Below, piece by piece: positions 34,509 through 43,642 of a stretch of DNA of 64,000 nucleotides. Position 1 is the first letter of the stretch, and the number at the start of each line of letters is the position of its first letter. The notes under the pieces are model-generated. The model did not search any database. It had not been told where the DNA came from and saw only the letters and a program-made list of their open reading frames with translations. The stretch covers positions 1 to 64,000 of the forward strand of contig JANOTP010000284.1 of NCBI GenBank assembly GCA_031416415.1. The letters run 5' to 3'. The position numbers and the translations under genes were made by a program. The stretch is from JANYCO01 sp031416415 (GTDB lineage: Bacteria; Bacteroidota; Bacteroidia; Cytophagales; Cytophagaceae).

Positions 34509-37500
34509 ATGATAATTATGCAAAAAACTAAAAATATTTTTAAATCCCTGCTAATAGGTCTGGCGAGTTTTGTAAGTATAACTCTTTTAGCTCAAACTAA
34601 CCCCACGAACAATATGAAAAAATTTGATTACAAAGAAGCATGGAATAGAGTAGCTGATTTTGAAAGTAAAGGCTTACCAGAATCAGAATTAAAAGAGGTA
34701 AATGGAATTTATCAAATTGCCAAAACAGAAAATAATACGGGGCAATTAGTAAAATCAGTAATCTATCAAATGAAGCTTACCGATTATAAAGAAGAAAATG
34801 CTTTTGTAAAAAATCTTATTAAAATTAACGAAGAAATAAAAACGGCACAATTTCCTGTAAAACCCTTGTTACACTCAATGCTCGCCGATATGTATTGGCA
34901 GTATTATCAGAACAATCGTTGGAAATATAATAACCGTACAGAAACGGTAAACTTAAAAGAAGACGATATTGAAACTTGGGGATTAGAAAAAATTGTAAAA
35001 GAAACGATCACACAGTACCAAGCTTCATTGATCGAAAAAGAAAAACTTAAATTAGAAAATATAAAAATCTACGATGATATAATAAGTAGAGGAAATGAAG
35101 AAGGTAGAGCGCTACGTCCAACGTTATATGATTTTTTAGCAAACAGAGCGATTGATTTTTACATGAGTGAAGAACCTTCTATCACCCGTCCAGCTTATTT
35201 TTTTACTTTAAATAATGTAGACTACTTAGCGGATGCAGATGCTTTTGTACAGTTGCATATTGAAACAAAAGATACGTTAGCGATGAAATTTTATGCGTTA
35301 GTGCATTTACAAGACTTGATGAAATTTCATTCAAACGATGCTAATCCTGATGCATTGGTCTACATAGATTTAAAGAGACTTAGTTTCGTAAAACAATACC
35401 TTACTGCTCCTGACAAAAATTTACTTTATCAAAAATCCTTAGAACGCCTTGAAGAAAAGTCGATGAAATTTCCTGTTTCGACTTTAGTGACTTTTGAGAT
35501 TGCTAGATTATATGTTGAATATGGAAAACTCTATAATCCATTGCAGTCAGAAGAGCATAAATGGGATTTAAAAAAAGCCTATGAGATTTGTGAAAAAGCT
35601 AAGTTAAGATTTCCTAAGTCAGATGGAGCTAATAAATGTGCCAACACTCAAGATGAACTAAAGAACAAAAGTATCTCAGCAAGTGTTGAAGAAACCAATC
35701 TGCCTAGTGTTCCATTTAAAGCACTCTTAAAGTACAGTAATGTAAAAACTGTTTATTGGAGATTGATAAAAACTTCGAGAGAAGAAGTACAAGCGCAACG
35801 AAAAAAATGGGATCGTAATTATGATGTAGACAGAGAAGAGAAATTTTTGCTTTATTTTACTCCAAAAATAGCAGCTAAAAACGGTTCTTATTCTTTGCCA
35901 GACGATGGAGATTTTCAAGACCATAGTGTGGAAATAAAATTGGATGGACTTCCTATTGGGGAGTATATGATTTTATTAAGTCATAATCCAGATTTTAAAA
36001 CCGAAGGGAATGGTTTAGCCTATTCATTCACCTCTATAACAACGATTAGTTATATTCATAGAAATACTGCCGATGGAGGTACTGAATTCTATTTATTGAA
36101 TAGAGAAACTGGCGAACCTATTTTAGGAGTTAACGCAGCTATTTATTTCCAAGAATATAATTACAAAAAAAGTGTTTATGAAAACATCCCTGGTGGTTCT
36201 TTTCAATCCAATAATGAAGGATATATTAAAGTACCCTACCAGTTTGAGAAAAAAACAAATTATACCAGAAATTTCATGGTTAATTTTTCTTTGGGATTAG
36301 ACAAGTTTAGTACTTCTTCTATCGATTCTTATCAAGGTGATGGATCTTTCTACCAGTCTATACATTCCGAAGCTCCAACTCGAACGCAGGTAATTTTTTT
36401 TATGGATCGTGCTATTTATCGCCCTGGACAAACTATTTATTTTAAAGGACTGGTTATAAATACAGATCATAAAAAATCTTCTATCGTTTCGAAATACCCT
36501 GTCACCGTTACGTTGTACGATGTAAATCGTCAAAAAGTAGCAGATCTGAATTTAGTTTCCAATGAATTCGGTTCTTTCAACGGTACATTTATAGCGCCCA
36601 CTAAAGGTCTTATGGGACAAATGCGATTGGAATCTTATTATGGTTCTGTTGCATTTTCTGTCGAAGAATATAAAAGACCAAAATTTGAAGTAACCTTTGA
36701 ACCCGTAAAAGGGACTTTCCGCCTCAACGATAAGATCACAGCAGAAGGAGTTGCGAAAGCCTATTCTGGTGCTGGTATAGACAATGCTAAAGTACAGTAT
36801 CGCGTAGTACGAAAAGCTCGTTATCCCTATTGGTGGTGGTGTCGCTGGGGATATTATCCTTCCTCACCAGAAATTGAAATTATTAACGGGATAACTAAAA
36901 CGGATGGAGAAGGGAAATTTAAAGTAGATTTTAACGCGATTCCTGATCCACTAATCGATAAAAGTTCTGAGCCTATTTTTACGTATACGATCTATGCAGA
37001 CGTGACCGATATTAACGGTGAAACACATAGTAAGACAACGTATATTTCTGTTGGCTATAAAGCCTTACAAGTAAGTGTGGCCGTGGTTGATATGGATAAA
37101 GAAGACGAGGATTCTTGGAAAAAAGAATACAAAATAAATACAACTAATCTTGCAGGTGAGTTTGAACCTGCTAAAGGACAAATTAGTATTTATAGTCTTC
37201 AACAACCTGAAAAAATTTATCGTGATCGCATGTGGAGTAGGCCTGATAGACAACTCATGACAAAGGAAGAATTCAGAAAAATTTTCCCACTAGATGAATA
37301 CGAAGAAGAAAATAATTATCTAAAATGGGTGAGAAATAAAGAAGTACTAAAAATAGAGTTTGATACCGAAAAGAAGAAAACAATCTCTTTAGAAAGTCTT
37401 AAAAATAAACCTTCAGGGAAATATGTAGTAGAAATTATTTCTAAAGATAAATATGGTCAAGACGTTAAAGAAATAACTTATTTTACGGTCTATTCTGTAA

Positions 37501-40500
37501 AAGATAAAAAGTTAGCGATACCTTCAATAAACAATCTCGAGGGATTGAATATGGTTGTAGAACCTGGTGATAAAGCTGTTCTATTAGCGGGTACTTCTGC
37601 TGATAAAATAAAAGTACTCTACGAAATAGAAAGAGATCACGCCATCATATACAAAGAATGGATGGTTTTGAAAGAAGAGCAAAAACTTTTGGAAATTTCC
37701 ATTAAAGAAGAATACAGGGGAAATATTGCAGTACATTATACTTTTGTACTCAACAATCGTCTCTATCATGAAAGTGAAGTGGTGACGGTACCCTACACGA
37801 ATAAAGAATTGGATATTACGTTTGAAACGTTCCGTGATAAATTACAACCGGGTGAGAACGAAGAATGGAGAATAAAAATTTCGGGTAAAAAATCAGACCA
37901 GGTGGCCGCTGAAATGGTGGCAACATTATACGATGCTTCTCTAGATGTATTTCGCCCTCACTCATGGTATGCTAATTTTAATTCGTATATGTATGCTACT
38001 CTAAATTGGAGCAGTACCAATGGATTTGATGAAAGTGCTTTTAAATTATTCACAAAAAACTGGAACGATCATCCAGGGCACTATTATTCGGATCCTTATT
38101 ATGATCATCTCGAATGGTTTGGCTATTCGTTTTATGAATATTATCATAGGAATCGTTATTATGGAGGAGCTATGGAGGATTCTGAGTTAGATATGAGCAT
38201 GACAAAAGATAGTCCTTCGAGAAGTGGTAAAGCAAAAAAAATGAGCGCTCCTTCTCCTGTTATGAAAAGTGAAATGGCAAAAGAACAAGCAGAGGAAAAA
38301 GCAGATACAACAAGTTCAGAAGGAGATTTAAAGATAGGCGGAGCAAAAAAAGAAGACAAGAAAAAAGAAGAAGATTTTACAGATGTAAAAGTGAGAAGTA
38401 ATTTTAATGAAACAGCGTTCTTTTATCCTGATCTTCAAACAAATTCTAAAGGAGAACTACTTATTAAATTTACCATTCCAGAAGCTCTAACACGCTGGAA
38501 GATGCTTGGTTTCGCACATACGCAAGATCTTAAATCGGGTTTGGTAACGAAAGAATTGGTTACTCAAAAAGAATTAATGGTCGTTCCGAACCAACCAAGA
38601 TTTTTCCGTGAAAACGATAAAATGATTTTCTCTGTGAAAATTACTAGTCTTTCTGATAAAGAACTTTCAGGACAAGCTCGTTTGGAATTTTTTGATGCAT
38701 TGACCATGATGCCAATGAATGATAAGATGAAGAATAAAAATGCTTCACAATCTTTCTCTGTAAAAGCTGGTTTGAGCAATAACTTAGAATGGAGCATTGA
38801 AATTCCTGAAGGCGCACAAGCCATATTGTATAGAGTGGTTGCAAAAGCAGGTTCTTTCTCTGATGGAGAAGAAATGGTATTGCCAGTGGTTACAAACAGT
38901 ATGCTGGTAACGGAAACATTACCTTTGCCTATTCGAGGAAATCAAACTAAAAATTTCAAGTTCGAGAAATTGGCAAACAATAAATCAACAACTCTACGCA
39001 ATCATCGTTATACCTTAGAGTTTACGTCAAATCCTGCTTGGTATGCTATACAGGCTTTACCCTATTTGATGGAGTATCCATACGAATGTGTAGAGCAAAG
39101 TTTTAGTCGTTATTATGCTAACAGCATTGCGTCTAATATTGCAAACTCTAGTCCAAGGATCAAACAAGTATTTGATACATGGAAAACTATACAACCAGAT
39201 GCATTGTTATCAAACCTTGAAAAAAATCAAGAATTGAAAACGGCACTGTTAGAAGAAACCCCATGGGTATTGCAAGCCAAAGACGAAAGTCAACGCAAAC
39301 GTTCCGTAGCCTTGTTGTTTGATTTAAACAGAATGGCAAATGAAATGGACAGAGCACTTACCAAAGTATTGAAAGCACAAAAATCAAGTGGAGGTTTTAC
39401 ATGGTTTCCTGGTTTTCCTGAAGACCGTTATATGACGCAACATATTGTAGCTGGAATGGGACACTTAGATGTATTAGGTGTGAAAGCTGTTCGTGCCGAC
39501 AATGCTACTTGGAATATGGTAAATAATGCACTACGCTACATAGACCGTGAAATGGACGATGATTACGATCGTTTGAAAGCAGAAGCCAAAAAAGGACATA
39601 TCAAACTAAGTGATAATAATCTTGGGTATTTAAACATTCATTATTTATACCTACGTAGTTATTTCAAGGATGTTCCTGTTAAATCAGAACACAAAGAAGC
39701 GTTTGATTATTTCTTTGGTCAGGCAAAACGTTATTGGTTAGAAAATGGAATCTATATGCAAGGGATGCTTTGTCTATCCTTGAATCGTTTTGGAGAGACC
39801 ACCGTACCAATTGCAATGATAAAGTCCTTTAAAGAACGTGCTTTGAACTCAGAAGAGATGGGCATGTATTGGAAGTACGACCGAGGTTACTATTGGTACC
39901 AAGCACCAATTGAAACACAAGCTTTAATGATCGAAGTATTTGATGAAGTAGCGAAAGATCAGAAAAGTGTAGACGATTTGAAAGTTTGGTTACTAAAACA
40001 AAAACAAACTACGGATTGGAAAACAACAAGAGCTACTGTAGAAGCTTGTTATGCTTTACTTCGCAGAGGTTCTGATTTTCTTGCTTCTTCTCAGTTGGTT
40101 GAAATAAAAGTAGGTGATGAAATAATTGATCCTACAAAAAGACCCGATGTAAAAGTGGAAGCGGGTACAGGCTATTTTAAAACAGCTTGGACAGGAAATG
40201 AGATTACTTCCAATATGGGAAATGTAACCGTAACCAAGAAAGATGATGGTGTTGCCTGGGGAGCACTCTACTGGCAGTACTTTGAACAATTGGATAAAAT
40301 TACTCCTGCAGAAACACCGTTGAAAATAAACAAAAAATTATTCCTTCAACAAAATACCGACCGTGGACCAGTGATTACGCCAATTACAGAATCTACTGGA
40401 TTGAACGTTGGTGATTTGATAAAAGTTAGAATTGAAATTAGGGTAGATAGAAACATGGAGTACGTACATTTAAAAGATATGCGCGCTGCAGCCTTAGAAC

Positions 40501-40736
40501 CTGTTACCACACTATCGACCTATCGTTACCAAGACGGACTTTATTATTATGAAAGCCCACGTGATCTTGCGATGAATTTCTTTATCGGATTTTTACCAAA
40601 AGGAACCTATGTATTTGAGTATCCTCTAAGAGTTTCTCAAAAAGGAGATTTCTCTAATGGAATTACTACAATGCAATGTATGTACGCACCAGAGTTCTCT
40701 AGTCATTCGGAGGGAATTAGAGTTAAGGTGAAGTAG
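34509..40736 (+). CDS. Alpha-2-macroglobulin family protein with intact thioester motif
   Basis: A 2075-aa giant protein with signal peptide (SLLIGLASFVSITLLAQ). Bacterial alpha-2-macroglobulins trap proteases: cleavage of a bait region triggers a conformational change and covalent capture by a Cys-Gln thioester. Macroglobulin-like beta domains fill the N-terminal two thirds; FFMDRAIYRPGQTIYFKGLV marks the MG-type region. A Lys/Glu/Ser/Met-rich low-complexity stretch (bases about 38170-38380) sits where a bait region is expected. The thioester CVEQ is at Cys1527 (codon at base 39087), in the alpha/alpha toroid. The frame is open upstream to an ATG at 34431, but the signal peptide starts at 34509 or 34518. 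There is no lipobox, unlike E. coli YfhM, and no PBP1C gene beside it. Confidence 0.93.
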   Translation: MIIMQKTKNIFKSLLIGLASFVSITLLAQTNPTNNMKKFDYKEAWNRVADFESKGLPESELKEVNGIYQIAKTENNTGQLVKSVIYQMKLTDYKEENAFVKNLIKINEEIKTAQFPVKPLLHSMLADMYWQYYQNNRWKYNNRTETVNLKEDDIETWGLEKIVKETITQYQASLIEKEKLKLENIKIYDDIISRGNEEGRALRPTLYDFLANRAIDFYMSEEPSITRPAYFFTLNNVDYLADADAFVQLHIETKDTLAMKFYALVHLQDLMKFHSNDANPDALVYIDLKRLSFVKQYLTAPDKNLLYQKSLERLEEKSMKFPVSTLVTFEIARLYVEYGKLYNPLQSEEHKWDLKKAYEICEKAKLRFPKSDGANKCANTQDELKNKSISASVEETNLPSVPFKALLKYSNVKTVYWRLIKTSREEVQAQRKKWDRNYDVDREEKFLLYFTPKIAAKNGSYSLPDDGDFQDHSVEIKLDGLPIGEYMILLSHNPDFKTEGNGLAYSFTSITTISYIHRNTADGGTEFYLLNRETGEPILGVNAAIYFQEYNYKKSVYENIPGGSFQSNNEGYIKVPYQFEKKTNYTRNFMVNFSLGLDKFSTSSIDSYQGDGSFYQSIHSEAPTRTQVIFFMDRAIYRPGQTIYFKGLVINTDHKKSSIVSKYPVTVTLYDVNRQKVADLNLVSNEFGSFNGTFIAPTKGLMGQMRLESYYGSVAFSVEEYKRPKFEVTFEPVKGTFRLNDKITAEGVAKAYSGAGIDNAKVQYRVVRKARYPYWWWCRWGYYPSSPEIEIINGITKTDGEGKFKVDFNAIPDPLIDKSSEPIFTYTIYADVTDINGETHSKTTYISVGYKALQVSVAVVDMDKEDEDSWKKEYKINTTNLAGEFEPAKGQISIYSLQQPEKIYRDRMWSRPDRQLMTKEEFRKIFPLDEYEEENNYLKWVRNKEVLKIEFDTEKKKTISLESLKNKPSGKYVVEIISKDKYGQDVKEITYFTVYSVKDKKLAIPSINNLEGLNMVVEPGDKAVLLAGTSADKIKVLYEIERDHAIIYKEWMVLKEEQKLLEISIKEEYRGNIAVHYTFVLNNRLYHESEVVTVPYTNKELDITFETFRDKLQPGENEEWRIKISGKKSDQVAAEMVATLYDASLDVFRPHSWYANFNSYMYATLNWSSTNGFDESAFKLFTKNWNDHPGHYYSDPYYDHLEWFGYSFYEYYHRNRYYGGAMEDSELDMSMTKDSPSRSGKAKKMSAPSPVMKSEMAKEQAEEKADTTSSEGDLKIGGAKKEDKKKEEDFTDVKVRSNFNETAFFYPDLQTNSKGELLIKFTIPEALTRWKMLGFAHTQDLKSGLVTKELVTQKELMVVPNQPRFFRENDKMIFSVKITSLSDKELSGQARLEFFDALTMMPMNDKMKNKNASQSFSVKAGLSNNLEWSIEIPEGAQAILYRVVAKAGSFSDGEEMVLPVVTNSMLVTETLPLPIRGNQTKNFKFEKLANNKSTTLRNHRYTLEFTSNPAWYAIQALPYLMEYPYECVEQSFSRYYANSIASNIANSSPRIKQVFDTWKTIQPDALLSNLEKNQELKTALLEETPWVLQAKDESQRKRSVALLFDLNRMANEMDRALTKVLKAQKSSGGFTWFPGFPEDRYMTQHIVAGMGHLDVLGVKAVRADNATWNMVNNALRYIDREMDDDYDRLKAEAKKGHIKLSDNNLGYLNIHYLYLRSYFKDVPVKSEHKEAFDYFFGQAKRYWLENGIYMQGMLCLSLNRFGETTVPIAMIKSFKERALNSEEMGMYWKYDRGYYWYQAPIETQALMIEVFDEVAKDQKSVDDLKVWLLKQKQTTDWKTTRATVEACYALLRRGSDFLASSQLVEIKVGDEIIDPTKRPDVKVEAGTGYFKTAWTGNEITSNMGNVTVTKKDDGVAWGALYWQYFEQLDKITPAETPLKINKKLFLQQNTDRGPVITPITESTGLNVGDLIKVRIEIRVDRNMEYVHLKDMRAAALEPVTTLSTYRYQDGLYYYESPRDLAMNFFIGFLPKGTYVFEYPLRVSQKGDFSNGITTMQCMYAPEFSSHSEGIRVKVK

Positions 40737-40762
40737 ATTTTCATGATGTAATTTAATTTATG

Positions 40763-40810
40763 ATTTACCTAGTTATCGCAAGTCAATTGATTTGTGATAG
40801 GTAGGTAAAT
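40763..40810 (+). terminator. Imperfect hairpin after the alpha-2-macroglobulin gene
   Basis: ATTTACCTA...TATC.CAA pairs with TTTG.GATA..TAGGTAAAT, about 20 bp with three mismatched or wobble positions, 26 bases after the stop. TGATTTTGAG follows, so the T-tract is weak. Confidence 0.45.
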
Positions 40811-40902
40811 TGATTTTGAGTTATTGTACTTTATTTTATTAGCAGTGTAAAATAAATAGCCAAATAAGTTAATATACATATTGTTTAAAGAATTATTAAA
40901 GT

Positions 40903-41319
40903 ATGCAAGGCAGCTGGACAGGAACTTATAGATATATAAAACATCCAAATCCAGAACGGATTAAAAATGGAACTAAATTCAAACTTGAAATTTTTGAATA
41001 CGACGGTGTCAATTTTAAGGGAATAGTTATTGACGATATTGAGAGTGGAGGATTGAGTGGAGAAGGTACTATTGAAGGTATGATTAAAAATGGAAAAATA
41101 GAATTTGTTAAACAAATGCCTGTAAAAACATTAGTAACTCCAAAAGGAATTAGAATAGAAGTTTTAAAAAAGCATAAGCCAATTTATTATACTGGTATTT
41201 TTAAAGACGATGCTTTCCAAGGAGAGTGGAAAATTAAAGGAGGACTAATGATTAGTAAATATTTTTTTGGCTTTGGAATGGGTACGAAAGGGACATGGGA
41301 AATAAAAAAAACTATTTAG
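40903..41319 (+). CDS. Hypothetical beta-rich protein, 138 aa
   Basis: I do not recognise a family. No signal peptide. It starts MQGSWTGTYRYIKH, a G-x-W motif near the N-terminus as in lipocalin-like (calycin) folds, and is predicted to be almost all beta with repeated G/K turns (FKGIVIDDIESGG, FQGEWKIKGG, GTKGTWEIKK). The second half mirrors the first in ending strands with W-x-I. A small beta-barrel ligand-binding protein is possible but not shown. The next gene starts 56 bases downstream, so the two may be co-transcribed. Confidence 0.68.
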   Translation: MQGSWTGTYRYIKHPNPERIKNGTKFKLEIFEYDGVNFKGIVIDDIESGGLSGEGTIEGMIKNGKIEFVKQMPVKTLVTPKGIRIEVLKKHKPIYYTGIFKDDAFQGEWKIKGGLMISKYFFGFGMGTKGTWEIKKTI

Positions 41320-41375
41320 AATGAATTTTTGTTAATTTCATTGATATCAAGTTTATTAAGACTAGCTAAAACACG

Positions 41376-42065
41376 ATGAGACATATAAATGACTATTTTA
41401 AAAATATAAATAACGATAAAACGGAAACGTTGATTGAGTTCGCATATAAAAATGTTTTTAGAACTGATTTTACATTGCCAGGTTTTGTAGTATTTGATTT
41501 TGGAACTGATAGTACTTCTGAAAAGTTAAGAACATTAATGGTCGAACTAAAAAATGGATTAAGTACTCGATTAACCAATGATAGGAATTTGAAATTAAAT
41601 TATCAATGGCTAGGACGTTTTGATCAACAAGAGTCTACAAAATTTCATAGAGACAATGCAGCAGATCAATCTTTTTTAATGCTAGGCTATGAACCTACTA
41701 AGATTAAAAGTAGATTATTGCTTGCAGATTTTATGCAGTATGCAGCTTCGATAAATATTAGTCAAGAAGAATATTTTGAAAAATATAATCCAATTTTTAT
41801 GGATGGAGAAAGACTTATTCAACCTTATATAACTGAAGTTGAAAATTTTGATGAATCTACTTTTAAGATTGTTTTGATAAATAATAGTTGTTCTTCAGAT
41901 ACATTAGGGGTTTTGCATAATGCAATTATCGTTAATAAAAATAAAACATTTGAAAGGGTGATAAATTCAATGATGATTTGTTCAGCTAGACTTACTGAAA
42001 ATGATTTATATTCCATAGAACAGCAAATGGATTTTATGACTACAAATTTTATTAGTAAAAAATAA
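41376..42065 (+). CDS. Hypothetical protein, possibly a 2-oxoglutarate/Fe(II) oxygenase-like fold
   Basis: A 229-aa soluble protein without signal peptide that I do not recognise. Its centre reads RFDQQESTKFHRDNAADQS, with H91-R92-D93 forming an HxD pair; a later GVLHNAIIV gives His181, and Arg194 follows 13 residues later. HxD...H plus a downstream basic residue is the metal and 2-oxoglutarate ligand pattern of double-stranded beta-helix dioxygenases, and the hydrophobic segments around it are strand-like. This is an inference from three residues. The length fits the family. The gene is downstream of the 138-aa gene and upstream of the arsR operon, with 269 bases to the latter. Confidence 0.6.
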   Translation: MRHINDYFKNINNDKTETLIEFAYKNVFRTDFTLPGFVVFDFGTDSTSEKLRTLMVELKNGLSTRLTNDRNLKLNYQWLGRFDQQESTKFHRDNAADQSFLMLGYEPTKIKSRLLLADFMQYAASINISQEEYFEKYNPIFMDGERLIQPYITEVENFDESTFKIVLINNSCSSDTLGVLHNAIIVNKNKTFERVINSMMICSARLTENDLYSIEQQMDFMTTNFISKK

Positions 42066-42271
42066 TTATAGAGAGTTTTATTTAAAGGATCGGTGTTTAG
42101 TCTTATATAAGTTTAGAGTTTAGTTATCCTTTCCTAGTTTGGAGAAAACAAATAACCAAACTTTGTTCTGTTGCATACTGAATAAATAACTCTTTATAGA
42201 AACAATACTTTTTATCCCAACCAATTGATTTTCTTTTAAATATATTACCAAATAAAAAACACCTCCAACTA

Positions 42272-42303
42272 TTTGCGTAACCGATTTATTACACATATAT
42301 TTG
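42272..42303 (+). promoter_or_regulatory. Promoter of the arsR-SRPBCC operon
   Basis: TTTG (42272-42275), a 20-base spacer and TATATTTG (42296-42303) match the Bacteroidota promoter consensus exactly. The predicted start is near 42309, inside the second operator, about 25 bases before the arsR ATG. Confidence 0.75.
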
Positions 42304-42318
42304 TAACCAATCGGTTAC
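42277..42318 (+). promoter_or_regulatory. ArsR-type operator half-sites (GTAACCGAT)
   Basis: GTAACCGAT at 42277-42285 lies directly after the -33 box. GTAACCAATCGGTTAC at 42303-42318 is an imperfect palindrome overlapping the -7 box end and the predicted start. The half-sites GTAACC..T / A..GGTTAC repeat three times. The placement predicts repression by the ArsR protein encoded just downstream. Confidence 0.72.
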
Positions 42319-42334
42319 TTAATAAAAGAAAGAA

Positions 42335-42670
42335 ATGAGAAGAGACGTTTTTCAAGCAATAGCAGATCCTACACGTAGGTCTATATTAGCTTTGCTAGCA
42401 CTACAAACGTTAACATTAAATGCTGTAGCAGAAAATTATGAGATAAGCCGGCCTGCTATTTCAAAACATATCAAAATATTAACAGAGTGCGGACTCGTTA
42501 CGATAAAGGAACAAGGAAGGGAAAGATATTGTGAAGCTAAACTGGATAAACTTAAGGAGGTGGCAGAATGGGTGCAACAATACAAGCAATTCTGGGAAAT
42601 AAAATTAGATGCATTAGAAATTTATTTAAATAAAATTCAAAAAGAAAAAAATAAAAACAAAAAGAAATAA
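42335..42670 (+). CDS. ArsR family winged-helix repressor
   Basis: A 111-aa regulator: FQAIADPTRRSILALLALQ (residues 6-24), helix-turn-helix AENYEISRPAISKHIKILTE, and the wing LVTIKEQGRERYCEAKLD. It has a very lysine-rich tail (KNKNKKK). No cysteine metal site typical of arsenic sensors is visible (a single Cys before the wing and one in it), so it is likely not a metal sensor. This subtype is regularly followed by SRPBCC (AHSA1) genes, as here. It heads a four-gene operon with tiny gaps (5, 4 and 25 bases). The upstream promoter and operator fit autorepression. Confidence 0.93.
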   Translation: MRRDVFQAIADPTRRSILALLALQTLTLNAVAENYEISRPAISKHIKILTECGLVTIKEQGRERYCEAKLDKLKEVAEWVQQYKQFWEIKLDALEIYLNKIQKEKNKNKKK

Positions 42671-42675
42671 GCACC

Positions 42676-43638
42676 ATGAATAAAAATGAACTGATAATTA
42701 AAAGGGTGATGGATGCACCTAAACAATTAGTGTTTGAAGCCTTCACTCAGGTTGAACACCTTGCACACTGGTGGGGCCCAGCAGGTTTTGTTATCGACGT
42801 TATAAGCTTTGATCTTAGCGTAAATGGAAAATTTCATTACGGAATGAAATCACCAGATGGAAATCAGATGTATGGTCTTTTTAAATATGTAGAAATTAAT
42901 AGCCCTGATAAATTGGTATTTAATAGCTCATTTGCTGACAAAGATGGTAATCTTATAAAACCTCCTTTTTTAGATTCCTTTCCTTTGGAAATTCAGAATA
43001 CTTGGATTTTTGCAGAAGAAGATGGCAAAACTACTATTACACTTACAGGTGTTCCATTGGCTACAAATGAAATGGAATTCAATGCATTCAAAGGAATGCA
43101 CGACAATATGAACAAAGGATTTAATGGAACCTTTGATCAATTGGAAAATTATATCAGTGCTAAATTTAAACTACGTAATCAACTAAAGAAAAATAATAGG
43201 GCAAGAGTATGTACCTATCTTAATTTCCCTGGGAATACAGAGGAAGCATTCAATTTTTATAAATCAGTTTTTGGTGGCGACTTCCAAGGCCAAGGTTTTC
43301 AACGTTTCGGAGATATACCTGCGCAGGAAGGTATGCCTCCTATGTCGGATGCTGATAAAAAACTGATCTTACACGTAGAGATTGAAATTCTGGGCGGACA
43401 CATGTTAATGGCTACAGACGCTCCAGAAAGTATGGGCTTCAAAGTAGAGATCGGCAATAATATGCACATAAGTTTAGAGCCTGAAACCAAAGTCGAAACA
43501 AAAAAAATATTTGATGCTTTATCAAAAGGTGGTAAAGTATCGATGGATTTACAAGACATGTTCTGGGGTGCATATTTTGGAAGCTGCACAGATAAATATG
43601 GTATCAACTGGATGTTTAATTGTTTAGCTAAAGAATAA
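42676..43638 (+). CDS. SRPBCC (AHSA1-like) domain fused to a VOC/PhnB-type domain
   Basis: A 320-aa two-domain fusion. Residues 1-160 are an SRPBCC/AHSA1 domain: IIKRVMDAPKQLVFEAFTQ, HWWGPAGF, FHYGMKSPDG and the final helix with GMHDNMNKGFNGTFDQLENY. Residues about 175-318 are a VOC (glyoxalase/bleomycin-resistance, PhnB-like) domain: TYLNFPGNTEEAFNFYKSVFGG at its start (in two parts), DKKLILHVEIEILGGHMLMATDA and FWGAYFGSCTDKYGINWMFN at its end. The junction KFKLRNQLKKNNRARVC is basic and has no internal Met. Such domains are normally separate genes in these operons, so a fusion by stop-codon loss is likely. Function: probably binding or conversion of a small hydrophobic molecule; not established. 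Confidence 0.92.
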   Translation: MNKNELIIKRVMDAPKQLVFEAFTQVEHLAHWWGPAGFVIDVISFDLSVNGKFHYGMKSPDGNQMYGLFKYVEINSPDKLVFNSSFADKDGNLIKPPFLDSFPLEIQNTWIFAEEDGKTTITLTGVPLATNEMEFNAFKGMHDNMNKGFNGTFDQLENYISAKFKLRNQLKKNNRARVCTYLNFPGNTEEAFNFYKSVFGGDFQGQGFQRFGDIPAQEGMPPMSDADKKLILHVEIEILGGHMLMATDAPESMGFKVEIGNNMHISLEPETKVETKKIFDALSKGGKVSMDLQDMFWGAYFGSCTDKYGINWMFNCLAKE

Positions 43639-43642
43639 AAAA

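Noticed and set aside
29719..42180. Shared 13-mer TGTTGCATACTGA at about 29719 and 42169 as a dispersed repeat
   Set aside because: Matches of this length are expected by chance in 64 kb, and the flanking sequences do not align.
42066..42271. Insertion sequence remnant before the arsR operon
   Set aside because: No terminal inverted repeats, target duplication or transposase-like frame could be seen.
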